A stretch of 64,000 nt of DNA. It comes from an uncultured Alphaproteobacteria bacterium (GTDB lineage: Bacteria > Pseudomonadota > Alphaproteobacteria > HIMB59 > GCA-002718135). Position numbers and translations under genes: made by a program. The stretch is from the NCBI GenBank assembly GCA_902590695.1, contig CACIXR010000003.1, positions 112,135 to 176,134 of the forward strand. The letters are read 5' to 3'. A model generated the notes under the pieces. The model had not been told where the DNA came from. It saw nothing but the letters and a program-made list of their open reading frames with translations, and made no database searches. Positions 54,167-62,507 of the stretch are shown here, in pieces. How positions within the stretch are numbered: the first letter of the stretch is position 1; each line of letters begins with the position of its first letter.

Positions 54167-54193
54167 AAAGCGGCAATATATAATTGCCGCTTT
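54167..54193 (-). terminator. Intrinsic terminator/attenuator between binding protein and permease genes
   Basis: An 11-base-pair stem AAAGCGGCAAT / ATTGCCGCTTT with a five-base loop. On the minus strand it is followed by TTTT-C-TTTTTTT after the A-rich foot; on the plus strand by a T run as well, so it could act in both directions. It lies between the binding-protein stop (54216) and the OppB-type start (54129). Confidence 0.85.
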
Positions 54194-54215
54194 TTTTATT
54201 ATTTATTGAGTTAAA

Positions 54216-56270
54216 TTACTCGTCTAACCACCATTGAGTAGCTAGGTATGGGTATGTTCTATAATACTCATACGAAGTAGTTTTAAATTGCGTAAAGTTT
54301 TTCAACGCGTTTCTATGATAAGTTGGGAAAGGTGCTTTCACTGTACCAATCAATAGACTTTGCTCCGTTAACATTGTTGCAATTTTTTCACCCCACTCAT
54401 TAGACTCAGCAGTACCAAGAGCGTAAGATTGGAATTTATCAATTCCATCACTTAAGTCATATACCCACTGAGGAGGTTTAGTACCTTCGTCACCATTACT
54501 ATCAATGTATGCTGCCCAATCTAAACCTTGTGTATGGTTAAAGTAGTTACCAAACGGAGGTTTAAATGTTTCTGGGTTACCAGCAACAATTGCTAATGGT
54601 TGACCTTTATCCCAAACATGAACGTCAAGTTGGTTAGCAGCTTGCGAACCACGATATTCATCTGGAGTTACCTCTTTAAAAGTAGTTTTTACTCCTACTT
54701 CATTGAAGTATCTTGCAACAAGTTCAACTTCAACACCACCAATACCTTGAGTAGCGTAGTCAATGTTAATAGCTAGAGCATCACCATTTGGTAATTCTCT
54801 AAATCCATCACCATCAACGTCTTTTAATCCTACTTCATCAAGAAGAGCATTTGCTCCATCTGGATCGTATTGAGTCATATGCATTTTTATACTTTCAGGA
54901 ACGAAGTCAGGTGCAGGTGAAAATCCTACAAACTGCTCAACTTTACCTAGGCCGTAATATGCAACTTCGTTGATCTCGTCTCTATTCATTGCAATTGACA
55001 TTGCTTGACGGAAACGAATATCCCCATAGACTTTACGTTTTTCAGGATCCGGATGTGTTACATTAAAACTAAATAATGCAGCGCCACAACCTGGATTGAT
55101 TTGAACTTGATATCCACCAGACTCAGCACCATCAAGTAATTGAGGAGCGGACTCTAATTGAACAGACTGTGATTTATAATCAACTTCACCATTAACAAGT
55201 TTTAACAATCTTATTTCATTTTCATTGATGTATCTTTCATTTTGATAATCAATGTATGGTAATTGATTTCCAGCTGTATCAACTTGGAAAAAGTATGGGT
55301 TAGCTGCATAGACTCTACCTTCAGTAGTATCTTCAATAGTCATATAAGCTTCTAAAGAAGGATAAGCTGCATAAGGTAATCCCGCAACTAGATCTGGTTT
55401 AGCTAGTAAAGGAGTTGGAGTATCAGTCCAACCTGAGTTACCATAATATGCTGCTAAAGCATCATACCCATCTGCAAATCCTAATGCTTGTGCATTTGCA
55501 TCAGCATTTGAATCAATTTCCGGATGGAATTGTTCTAGGAAATGTGAAGGCATGAAGAACTGGTTATAAGACCATGCTATAGTTGCAGTTAATCCAGGGA
55601 ACGGAGATGGTAAATTAAATCTTACTGTTTGATCATCAATTACATCAACAGTCATTGGTTCACCACCAACTAAAAGATATGGATATGGTTTTTCACGAAT
55701 CTTTGGATTCATCATCAAGTCTTCGTACCAAAACTCAACATCTCTTGCTACAAAAGGCTCACCGTTTGACCACTTGTGACCTTTACGTAACATAAATGTT
55801 AAAGTGGTAAAATCATCATTCCACTCATAATCTTTAGCAACGTTTGGAACAATTGTAGTTAAGTCATCAGCAAAACGTAATAAGTTAACGTGTCTTGTAG
55901 ATAACATATCCGAAGTTCCAGCTTCAGTTGCGTTCGATAAGAAGTTTATTGTATTTCCATATTTACCAATAGACTCATATGGCACTACAACAAGTGGCTC
56001 ATCAGGTAATCTATCCTCTACTGGAGGTAGACTTCCTGGGTTACCTTGTATTGTAGCGTTAATGCTAGCAATATTCGGATTGTCAGAAAATTTCATAGTA
56101 CAGCCGGCTGCACTTTCATATTCTGATAATTCATATTGCTGAGGATATTTTCCGCCTGTTTGTGCATCGTTCATTGTTGTACCTACACAATGACCACCTG
56201 CAAAAGAGCTTCCACTCCAAACAAAGGTTGCGGAAGAAAATACTAACGCTATGAATAATTTTTTTAACAT
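54216..56270 (-). CDS. Large ABC transporter substrate-binding protein, family 5 (684 aa)
   Basis: 684 residues, well above the 520-540 of DppA/OppA. Signal peptide MLKKLFIALVFSSATFVWSG then SSFAGGHC. Family-5 blocks: 'WNDDFTTLTFMLRKGHKWSN' then GEPFVARDVEFW, 'VRFNLPSPFPGLTATIAWSY', 'RFRQAMSIAMNRDEINEVAY' and 'DPDGANALLDEVGLKDVDGD'. Residues 280-330 carry an extra aromatic segment. Long relatives serve alpha-galactoside and other oligosaccharide uptake in rhizobia, so a glycoside substrate is plausible. The start has GGAG seven bases upstream. First gene of a long minus-strand series reaching 45049. Confidence 0.92.
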   Translation of the reverse strand: MLKKLFIALVFSSATFVWSGSSFAGGHCVGTTMNDAQTGGKYPQQYELSEYESAAGCTMKFSDNPNIASINATIQGNPGSLPPVEDRLPDEPLVVVPYESIGKYGNTINFLSNATEAGTSDMLSTRHVNLLRFADDLTTIVPNVAKDYEWNDDFTTLTFMLRKGHKWSNGEPFVARDVEFWYEDLMMNPKIREKPYPYLLVGGEPMTVDVIDDQTVRFNLPSPFPGLTATIAWSYNQFFMPSHFLEQFHPEIDSNADANAQALGFADGYDALAAYYGNSGWTDTPTPLLAKPDLVAGLPYAAYPSLEAYMTIEDTTEGRVYAANPYFFQVDTAGNQLPYIDYQNERYINENEIRLLKLVNGEVDYKSQSVQLESAPQLLDGAESGGYQVQINPGCGAALFSFNVTHPDPEKRKVYGDIRFRQAMSIAMNRDEINEVAYYGLGKVEQFVGFSPAPDFVPESIKMHMTQYDPDGANALLDEVGLKDVDGDGFRELPNGDALAINIDYATQGIGGVEVELVARYFNEVGVKTTFKEVTPDEYRGSQAANQLDVHVWDKGQPLAIVAGNPETFKPPFGNYFNHTQGLDWAAYIDSNGDEGTKPPQWVYDLSDGIDKFQSYALGTAESNEWGEKIATMLTEQSLLIGTVKAPFPTYHRNALKNFTQFKTTSYEYYRTYPYLATQWWLDE

Positions 56271-56306
56271 ATATTTTCTCCTATAAGATAAATTTATCGT
56301 ATGATT

Positions 56307-56320
56307 TTGTTTGTAAACAA
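56307..56320. promoter_or_regulatory. Candidate operator palindrome in the divergent binding-protein/sulfatase promoter
   Basis: TTGTTTGTAAACAA is a perfect inverted repeat (six bases, two-base centre) about 37 bases upstream of the binding-protein ATG and 100 bases from the sulfatase start. The minus-strand TTGTTT half could also be a -35 element. It may be a site for a regulator encoded elsewhere; chance cannot be ruled out. Confidence 0.3.
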
Positions 56321-56421
56321 TTTTGACTTTTTAGCAAAAATTTTTGACGCTTTTATTACAATTATTTTAAAAAAATTGTGTATTTCTTATTAATTAATTA
56401 CTTTAATAAACATAAGTAAAT

Positions 56422-57957
56422 ATGGAAAAATCCAAAAAATCTGTTCTTTTTATATGTGCTGATCAATGGCGTTTTGACTGCTTTAGCTTCCTAAATCATC
56501 CATATGCTCTAACACCAAACTTAGACAATCTTGCTAAACGAAGTGTTGTTTTTAAATCCCATTTTGCAGGAATTGTCCCTTGTGGTCCATCTAGAACTAC
56601 AATGCTTACGGGTTTATATCCATTTATACATCGTTCAGTATATAATGGTGCTCCTCTTGATAAAAGATTTACAAATATCGCTAAAGAAGTTCGTAAACTA
56701 AATTATAATCCAAGACTTTACGGATACACTGATACTTCTTGGGATCCAAGATACTTGGATCCAAAAGATAAAAAAAATTTTACCTATGAATCACCAATGG
56801 AAGGGTTTGATGATGGTTGTGTTTTACCAGGAGGAAAACCGGAGCCTTGGGCTAACCATCTTAATCAAAATGGTTTTGAAATTAATAAAGCAGAAGATTT
56901 GTACAAAGGAAGAAAGCCTAAAAATGATCAAGCATATATTTATGAACCATATTATATTCCAACTGAATTTTCAGACACCGCATTTTTAGCAGACAAAGTT
57001 GTTAACGATTTAAAAAAAGTCAAAGATTCATTTTTTATGCATGTATCTTTTTTAAAACCACACCCGCCCTTTCATATAGCTGATCCATGGTTTAGTAAAT
57101 TTAATCCAGATAATATTAATTTATCTAAAAATGATATTTCACTTAAAGAATTATCGAAAAAACATCCTCTACTTGAAGAGTTATGCAAAAAATTTTTATT
57201 AAAAGAAAATTTCTCTGAAATTAATTATGATCTTTTAAAAGATCAAGATATCAAAAATATTATGAGTGTCTATTTTGCCATGTGTGCAGAGGTTGATTTT
57301 AATATTGGTAAAATTTTGAATGCTCTTAAAGAATCAGGGCAAGAAGAAAATACAATGATAATTTTTACTAGTGATCATGGAGAGATGTTAAATGAAAATA
57401 ATTTATGGGGGAAATTAGGTTGGTGGGACTCTTCTTATAGAATTCCATTATTTATTTATCTGCCTCAAAACAATCCAAAAGAAATTAACCATTTAACAGA
57501 ATCTGTAGATGTTGCTCCTACAATTTTAGAATGGCTTGGTGGTGACATCCCCATTGATTGGAATGGTCAATCACTGATGCACAATATCAATCATAAATAC
57601 GAAAAATCACCTAATAAAGAATATGTTGTTTTTGATTATGATTTTAGAGAAAGTACTTCATTTGTTAAAGATAAAAAATTAGCGCCCGAACAATGTAATC
57701 TATCGGTCATTAGAAATAATAAATGGAAATATGTTCATTTTCCTTCATTGCCATGTTTATTATTTGATTTAGAAAAAGATCCTGAGGAAATAAATGATCT
57801 ATCAGACTTAAGAGAATTTAAAGATATAAAACATAAACTAGTATCAAAATTGTTAAGTCACCGCATGATTCATCAGGAGCGACAATTATCAAACACTAAA
57901 CTTTCCAGTTCAGGTGTTAATACAAAATCTGGACCATTTAGCAGAAAAATGGAATAA
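56422..57957 (+). CDS. Sulfatase / phosphonate monoester hydrolase family protein
   Basis: 511 residues, no signal peptide, so cytoplasmic. The formylglycine cysteine is Cys-54 in 'GIVPCGPSRTTMLTGLYP'; metal-binding aspartate in 'LFICADQWRFD' and 'MIIFTSDHGEMLNENNLWGK' follow. C-terminal 'SVDVAPTILEWLGGDIPIDW' is typical. The CxPSR form needs oxidation by a formylglycine-generating enzyme, not encoded here. The group covers choline sulfatases, arylsulfatases and phosphonate monoester hydrolases. It diverges from the large ABC transporter, suggesting that it acts on an imported sulfate or phosphonate ester. The MetE-like gene lies 7 bases downstream. Confidence 0.88.
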   Translation: MEKSKKSVLFICADQWRFDCFSFLNHPYALTPNLDNLAKRSVVFKSHFAGIVPCGPSRTTMLTGLYPFIHRSVYNGAPLDKRFTNIAKEVRKLNYNPRLYGYTDTSWDPRYLDPKDKKNFTYESPMEGFDDGCVLPGGKPEPWANHLNQNGFEINKAEDLYKGRKPKNDQAYIYEPYYIPTEFSDTAFLADKVVNDLKKVKDSFFMHVSFLKPHPPFHIADPWFSKFNPDNINLSKNDISLKELSKKHPLLEELCKKFLLKENFSEINYDLLKDQDIKNIMSVYFAMCAEVDFNIGKILNALKESGQEENTMIIFTSDHGEMLNENNLWGKLGWWDSSYRIPLFIYLPQNNPKEINHLTESVDVAPTILEWLGGDIPIDWNGQSLMHNINHKYEKSPNKEYVVFDYDFRESTSFVKDKKLAPEQCNLSVIRNNKWKYVHFPSLPCLLFDLEKDPEEINDLSDLREFKDIKHKLVSKLLSHRMIHQERQLSNTKLSSSGVNTKSGPFSRKME

Positions 57958-57964
57958 TAAAGAT

Positions 57965-59014
57965 ATGTTAACGACTGTTATAGGCGCCTATCCAAAACCA
58001 AGCTACTTAAAAATAACTGATTGGTTTAATGCTTCTGGTGGCACAGACACAGAATATCCAACTAAATTTTACGAAGATGAAATAAAAAAAATGGGCGATA
58101 ATGTTGAAGAGTTATTTAATAAAGCTACCAAAGAAATAATTAGTGATCAGGAAGAATGCGGTATTGATATCCTAACCGATGGTGAAGTTAGAAGAGAAAA
58201 TTATATTCACTATCATTGTAGATATTTAGAAGGAATTGATTTTGCAAATCTCACAGAAAAAGTTGCTAGGACAGGGAATTATAAATGCTGGTTACCAACA
58301 ATAACTTCAAAAGTTAAAGCAAAAAAATCTTTTTTAGTTGAAGAGTGGAAAAAAAATCAGAGTTTAACCAATAAAGATTTAAAAATTACTATTCCTGGAC
58401 CAATGACTATAACAGACACCATAGCAAATACATTTTATGATTCAGATGAACATATGGGTGAAGACTTAGCTGATGCTATTAATGTAGAAATTAAAAGATT
58501 GGTTGATGCAGGATGTAAATATATTCAAGTCGATGAACCGTTGTTTGCTAGAAAACCAGAAAATGCTCTTAATTTTGGAATCAAAAACCTAGAAAGATGT
58601 TTTAAGGATATTAATAATCAAAGTATTGAAAAAATTACTCATATTTGTTGCGGCTATCCTGATAAATTAGATGCAGTAGATTATCCAAAAGCGCCTTTAG
58701 ATTCTTACAGTAAAATTAGTAAAGCTTTAGATGAGTCAATTATAGATACAGTTTCTATTGAAGATGCTCATCGATATAATGATTTAAATTTTTTAAAAGA
58801 TTTTAAACAAACAAAAGTTATTTTTGGTTTAGTAAAAATAGCGAGCTCTCAAGTAGAGTCTAAAGAAGAAATTGTCTCGAGAATAAATGATGCATTAAAG
58901 TTTATTGATACGGAACAATTAATTGTTGCTCCTGATTGCGGCCTTGGTCACTTACCTCGAGATTTAGCAAAAATAAAATTAAAAATAATGGTGGAAGCTG
59001 CTGATAGTTTCTAG
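57965..59014 (+). CDS. MetE-like cobalamin-independent methyltransferase (catalytic half only)
   Basis: About 349 residues, corresponding to the C-terminal catalytic half of MetE (full MetE about 750). Zinc ligands are visible: 'THICCGYP' (His, Cys), glutamate in 'TVSIEDAHR' and cysteine in 'IVAPDCGLGHLPRDLA'. 'LTDGEVRRENYIHYHC' and 'TIPGPMTITDTIANTFYD' match COG0620 methyltransferases. I start at 57965, since an upstream ATG at 57914 lies inside the sulfatase gene. Methyl donor and acceptor are unknown; methylated sulfur or amine compounds are possible besides methyl-folate. Stops in a CTAG shared with ald. Confidence 0.85.
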   Translation: MLTTVIGAYPKPSYLKITDWFNASGGTDTEYPTKFYEDEIKKMGDNVEELFNKATKEIISDQEECGIDILTDGEVRRENYIHYHCRYLEGIDFANLTEKVARTGNYKCWLPTITSKVKAKKSFLVEEWKKNQSLTNKDLKITIPGPMTITDTIANTFYDSDEHMGEDLADAINVEIKRLVDAGCKYIQVDEPLFARKPENALNFGIKNLERCFKDINNQSIEKITHICCGYPDKLDAVDYPKAPLDSYSKISKALDESIIDTVSIEDAHRYNDLNFLKDFKQTKVIFGLVKIASSQVESKEEIVSRINDALKFIDTEQLIVAPDCGLGHLPRDLAKIKLKIMVEAADSF

Positions 59015-60126
59015 TGGACTAAAGTTTCTGGATTAGCATAATCATAATTTAAATCATCAGCAATAGCTTTATATGTAACGGCACCTTTAAAAATATTTAA
59101 ACCATTCATAAAATTTTTATCATTTTTTAATGCATCTTTAAAACCGTTAGAGGCTAATTTTTGAATAAATGGTAAAGTGACTGCATTTAAAGCAAGAGTG
59201 GAAGTTCTAGGAACTCCCCCTGGCATATTTGCAACACAATAATGAACAACATCATCAACAACATATGTAGGATTTGCATGAGTTGTTGGTTTACTAGTTT
59301 CAACACAACCACCTTGATCAATTGCAACATCAACAATTACAGATCCACTTTTCATCTCTTTTATCATGTCCTTAGTTATAATCTTTGGAGCATTAGAGCC
59401 TGGAACAAGTACGCCACCAATTAGTAAATCACATTCAGAAATATAATCTTTTAGATTTATTTTATCACTATGTAGTGGTTCTATTTTATCACCAAATTTT
59501 TCTTGTAATACTTCTAATCTTTTTTCTGATTTATCAACGATGAAAACTTTTGCTTGCATACCGGTAGCAATTATTGCTGCATTTTCTCCAACAACACCTC
59601 CACCTAAAATTAATACATTTCCAGGCTGAACTCCAGGTGCGCCACCTAAAAGTAAACCACTTCCACCCTTATGTTTTTCAAGTGAATACGCACCAGCTTG
59701 AATCGACATTCTGCCGGCAACAGCACTCATAGGTGCAAGAAGTGGTAATTTATTATTATGATCACTTACCGTTTCATAAGCTATACAAATTGAATTTGAA
59801 TCAATTAAACCCTTTGTCAATTCTGGAGCTGCTGAAAGATGTAAATAAGTAAATAAAATTTGGTTTTCTCTTATCATGGCTACTTCATTCATTAGAGGTT
59901 CTTTTACTTTTACGATCATTTCAGAATCATTGAAAACATCTTCAGCGGAATTTACAATTTTAGCACCTGATAATTCATAATCACTATTTGAAAAGCCAGC
60001 TCCAATACCGGCATCCTTTTGAATTAGAACGGTATGTTTATCTTTTACTAATTCTTTAACACTTAGTGGGGTAAGCCCAACTCTGGACTCCTGAGCTTTA
60101 ATCTCAGAGGGAACACCTATTTTCAT
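59011..60126 (-). CDS. ald: Alanine dehydrogenase
   Basis: NAD-linked reversible deamination of L-alanine to pyruvate and ammonia. 371 residues, typical. 'IGVPSEIKAQESRVGLTP', 'MIVKVKEPLMNE' (catalytic lysine), 'ILFTYLHLSAAPELTKGL' (histidine), 'VLILGGGVVGENAAIIATGM' and 'DVAIDQGGCVETSKPTTHAN' are diagnostic. It overlaps the aminotransferase gene by one base. It would regenerate pyruvate for pyruvate-dependent transamination and release ammonium, as in taurine or beta-alanine degradation. Confidence 0.96.
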   Translation of the reverse strand: MKIGVPSEIKAQESRVGLTPLSVKELVKDKHTVLIQKDAGIGAGFSNSDYELSGAKIVNSAEDVFNDSEMIVKVKEPLMNEVAMIRENQILFTYLHLSAAPELTKGLIDSNSICIAYETVSDHNNKLPLLAPMSAVAGRMSIQAGAYSLEKHKGGSGLLLGGAPGVQPGNVLILGGGVVGENAAIIATGMQAKVFIVDKSEKRLEVLQEKFGDKIEPLHSDKINLKDYISECDLLIGGVLVPGSNAPKIITKDMIKEMKSGSVIVDVAIDQGGCVETSKPTTHANPTYVVDDVVHYCVANMPGGVPRTSTLALNAVTLPFIQKLASNGFKDALKNDKNFMNGLNIFKGAVTYKAIADDLNYDYANPETLVH

Positions 60127-61466
60127 TATCTGTCATGCATATAGTTTGAGATACCTGTTCTTAATTTTTCAATTATCTCATCAATATGTTTTTTTTCACA
60201 AGTAAATGGAGGTGCAACAATTAAACAATCACCTGTTGCTTTCAAGCTTAAGCCTGCTTCAAATAATTTTTTAAAACAAGCATATCCAGCTTTGCCTAAA
60301 CGCTCATCCATTTTAATATCAATTCCTCCCATCATTCCATATCCTCTTATATCAGTAATGATATCTAAGTCTTTCAAAGTAAATAAACCATCTAAGAAAT
60401 ATGGAGACATATCTTTTGCCCTATTAAATAAATCTTCTTTCTCGATTATATCTTGCATTGCTAAACCTGCTGCCATTGAAACAGGTATAGCAGAATAAGT
60501 ATAACCATGAAAAAATTCTATAGCTCCTGTAGGTGAAGCATCAACAATAGTGTCATAGATATGATCACGTGAAGCTACTGCTCCTAAAGGTACAACGCCG
60601 TTAGTAATTGCTTTAGCCATTGTCATAATATCAGGGCATACATCGAAAGCTTGAGCTGCAAATGGAGCACCCATTCTTCCCCAACCTGTAATAACTTCAT
60701 CAAAAATTAAAAGAATTCCGTGTTTGTCACAAATTTCTCTTAGCCTTTTTAAATATCCTTTTGGCGGTACTAAAGTTCCTGTTGATCCTGCTACTGGCTC
60801 AACAATACATGCTGCAATATTTTCAGCACCTATGTTACCAGCAATTCTTTCAAGATCATCTGCTAGATCAGCACCTGTTTCAGGTTCGCCTTTTACAAAT
60901 AAATTTTCAGGTAAATGAGTATGTCTTAGATGATGTACATTTGGCATGAGAATATTTGAGAAAGTTTTTCTATTAGCAATCATACCGCCAACAGAAATTC
61001 CTCCAATATTCATTCCATGATAACCTCTTTCTCTTCCTACTATGTGAGATCTATGACCTTCTCCTTTTGCTTTAAAATATGCTATGGCTGTTTTAATTGC
61101 TGTTTCAACAGCTGATGAACCACAAATAGTAAAGAATATTTTATTTAAATCTTCGGGTGTATGTTTTGAAACTTTTCTAGCTAAATCAAATGAACCACCA
61201 AAACCTTGTTGAAATGGTTGAACATAATCTAATTGCTCTAATTGTTTTGATACTGCTTCTCTTATTTCTGGTCTTGAATGACCCGCAGGACTACAAAATA
61301 ATCCTGAGCTAGCATCAATTAATTTATTTCCATAATGATCAGTATAATAAACACCTTCTGCCTTAACCATTAATCTTGGACTATTTTTATAGTCTCTATT
61401 GGATGTAAATGGCATCCAATGCTCTTCTAATGAATTAGGTATTTCAGTTCTTTTTTCTAAATCCAT
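60126..61466 (-). CDS. Class III omega-amino acid:pyruvate aminotransferase
   Basis: 446 residues, PLP-dependent. 'LEEHWMPFTSNRDYKNSPRL' and 'LIDASSGLFCSPAGHSRPEI' resemble beta-alanine:pyruvate aminotransferases; the aspartate is in 'LLIFDEVITGWGRMG' and the PLP lysine in 'DIMTMAKAITNGVVPLGAVA'. Possible amino donors are beta-alanine, taurine, hypotaurine or other omega-amines. I start at the ATG at 61466, which has AAGGA five bases upstream; the ATG at 61529 adds 21 atypical residues. It is joined to ald. Confidence 0.9.
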   Translation of the reverse strand: MDLEKRTEIPNSLEEHWMPFTSNRDYKNSPRLMVKAEGVYYTDHYGNKLIDASSGLFCSPAGHSRPEIREAVSKQLEQLDYVQPFQQGFGGSFDLARKVSKHTPEDLNKIFFTICGSSAVETAIKTAIAYFKAKGEGHRSHIVGRERGYHGMNIGGISVGGMIANRKTFSNILMPNVHHLRHTHLPENLFVKGEPETGADLADDLERIAGNIGAENIAACIVEPVAGSTGTLVPPKGYLKRLREICDKHGILLIFDEVITGWGRMGAPFAAQAFDVCPDIMTMAKAITNGVVPLGAVASRDHIYDTIVDASPTGAIEFFHGYTYSAIPVSMAAGLAMQDIIEKEDLFNRAKDMSPYFLDGLFTLKDLDIITDIRGYGMMGGIDIKMDERLGKAGYACFKKLFEAGLSLKATGDCLIVAPPFTCEKKHIDEIIEKLRTGISNYMHDR

Positions 61467-61584
61467 TTTTTTCCTTAATAATGATTGAGTATATGAAATT
61501 ATTGATAAATCAAAGAATAATTCTTTCACAATAAAGAAATATCATAGGAAAAATTGTAGCAGTGGTATAGAGAGAATACCAAAT

Positions 61585-62484
61585 ATGAGCACATTACCAG
61601 AAGATCTTAAAAGTAAAGCTTTAGAGACTCCTAACATACCCGCTGCTGTCGTATGCCCCAATCAAGAAAGCATCTTATCAGCTGTAATTGAAGGTAAAAA
61701 TATGAACCTCATCGATCCAACATTGATTGGAAATAAAAGTTTAATTACCGAAACGGCAAAAAATTTCAGTTTGGATATTTCAAATTTTAATATTGTAGAG
61801 GCTAAAGATGAAGAGGAAAGTGCTTCAGTTGCATGTCAAATGTCTAATGAAAATAAAAGTAAAATCATAATTAAAGGGAACCTCCATACTGATATTTTAA
61901 TGCGCTCTTATTTAAAAAAAGAATTTAATTTACTTGATGGTAGACGATTAAGTCATATTTGGCATATGACTACACCACAACTTGAAAAACCTCTTTTTAT
62001 CACTGATGGTGCCCTAAATGTTTTACCAAGAGTTGATATAAAATTACAGATTCTCAAAAATGCTGTTCAGTTTTGTAATAAATTAAACATCAGCAAACCA
62101 AAAGTGGCAATTTTATCAGGTACAGAAGATCCAATTGAAAGTATGCCAAGTTCAGTCGATGCAAAAAAAGTTATGGAACTTGCGTTTGAAGAAAAAATTA
62201 ATGCATTTATTCATGGTCCGCTTGCTTTTGATAATGCGGTTTCTGAAGAAGCGGCTAAAATAAAAGGAATCAAAAATGATGTTGCTGGTGATGCTGATAT
62301 ATTATTAGTACCTAATTTAGAAACTGGAAATTCTTTATCTAAAATAATGGTTTATTTTATGAAGGCATGTGCTGCAGGAATAGTAATCGGTGGTAAAGTA
62401 CCAGTTGTTGTTCCAAGTAGAGCTGATACTAAACATTCTAAACTTGCATCAATTATGGCAGCTGTTGTTGCTGCAAATAATTAA
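61585..62484 (+). CDS. pta: Phosphate acetyl/butyryltransferase
   Basis: 299 residues, the short PTA_PTB form without the N-terminal domain of E. coli Pta. 'VVCPNQESILSAVIEGKNMN', 'IIKGNLHTDILMRSYLKKEF', 'ILSGTEDPIESMPSSVDAKK', 'INAFIHGPLAFDNAVSEEAA' and 'DILLVPNLETGNSLSKIMVY' are typical. It converts acetyl phosphate to acetyl-CoA or the reverse. Next to ald and an omega-aminotransferase it matches the final step after sulfoacetaldehyde acetyltransferase. No acetate kinase gene is adjacent, which favours the acetyl-CoA-forming role. Confidence 0.85.
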   Translation: MSTLPEDLKSKALETPNIPAAVVCPNQESILSAVIEGKNMNLIDPTLIGNKSLITETAKNFSLDISNFNIVEAKDEEESASVACQMSNENKSKIIIKGNLHTDILMRSYLKKEFNLLDGRRLSHIWHMTTPQLEKPLFITDGALNVLPRVDIKLQILKNAVQFCNKLNISKPKVAILSGTEDPIESMPSSVDAKKVMELAFEEKINAFIHGPLAFDNAVSEEAAKIKGIKNDVAGDADILLVPNLETGNSLSKIMVYFMKACAAGIVIGGKVPVVVPSRADTKHSKLASIMAAVVAANN

Positions 62485-62507
62485 TTAACAAATAAATTTT
62501 AAGTCGA

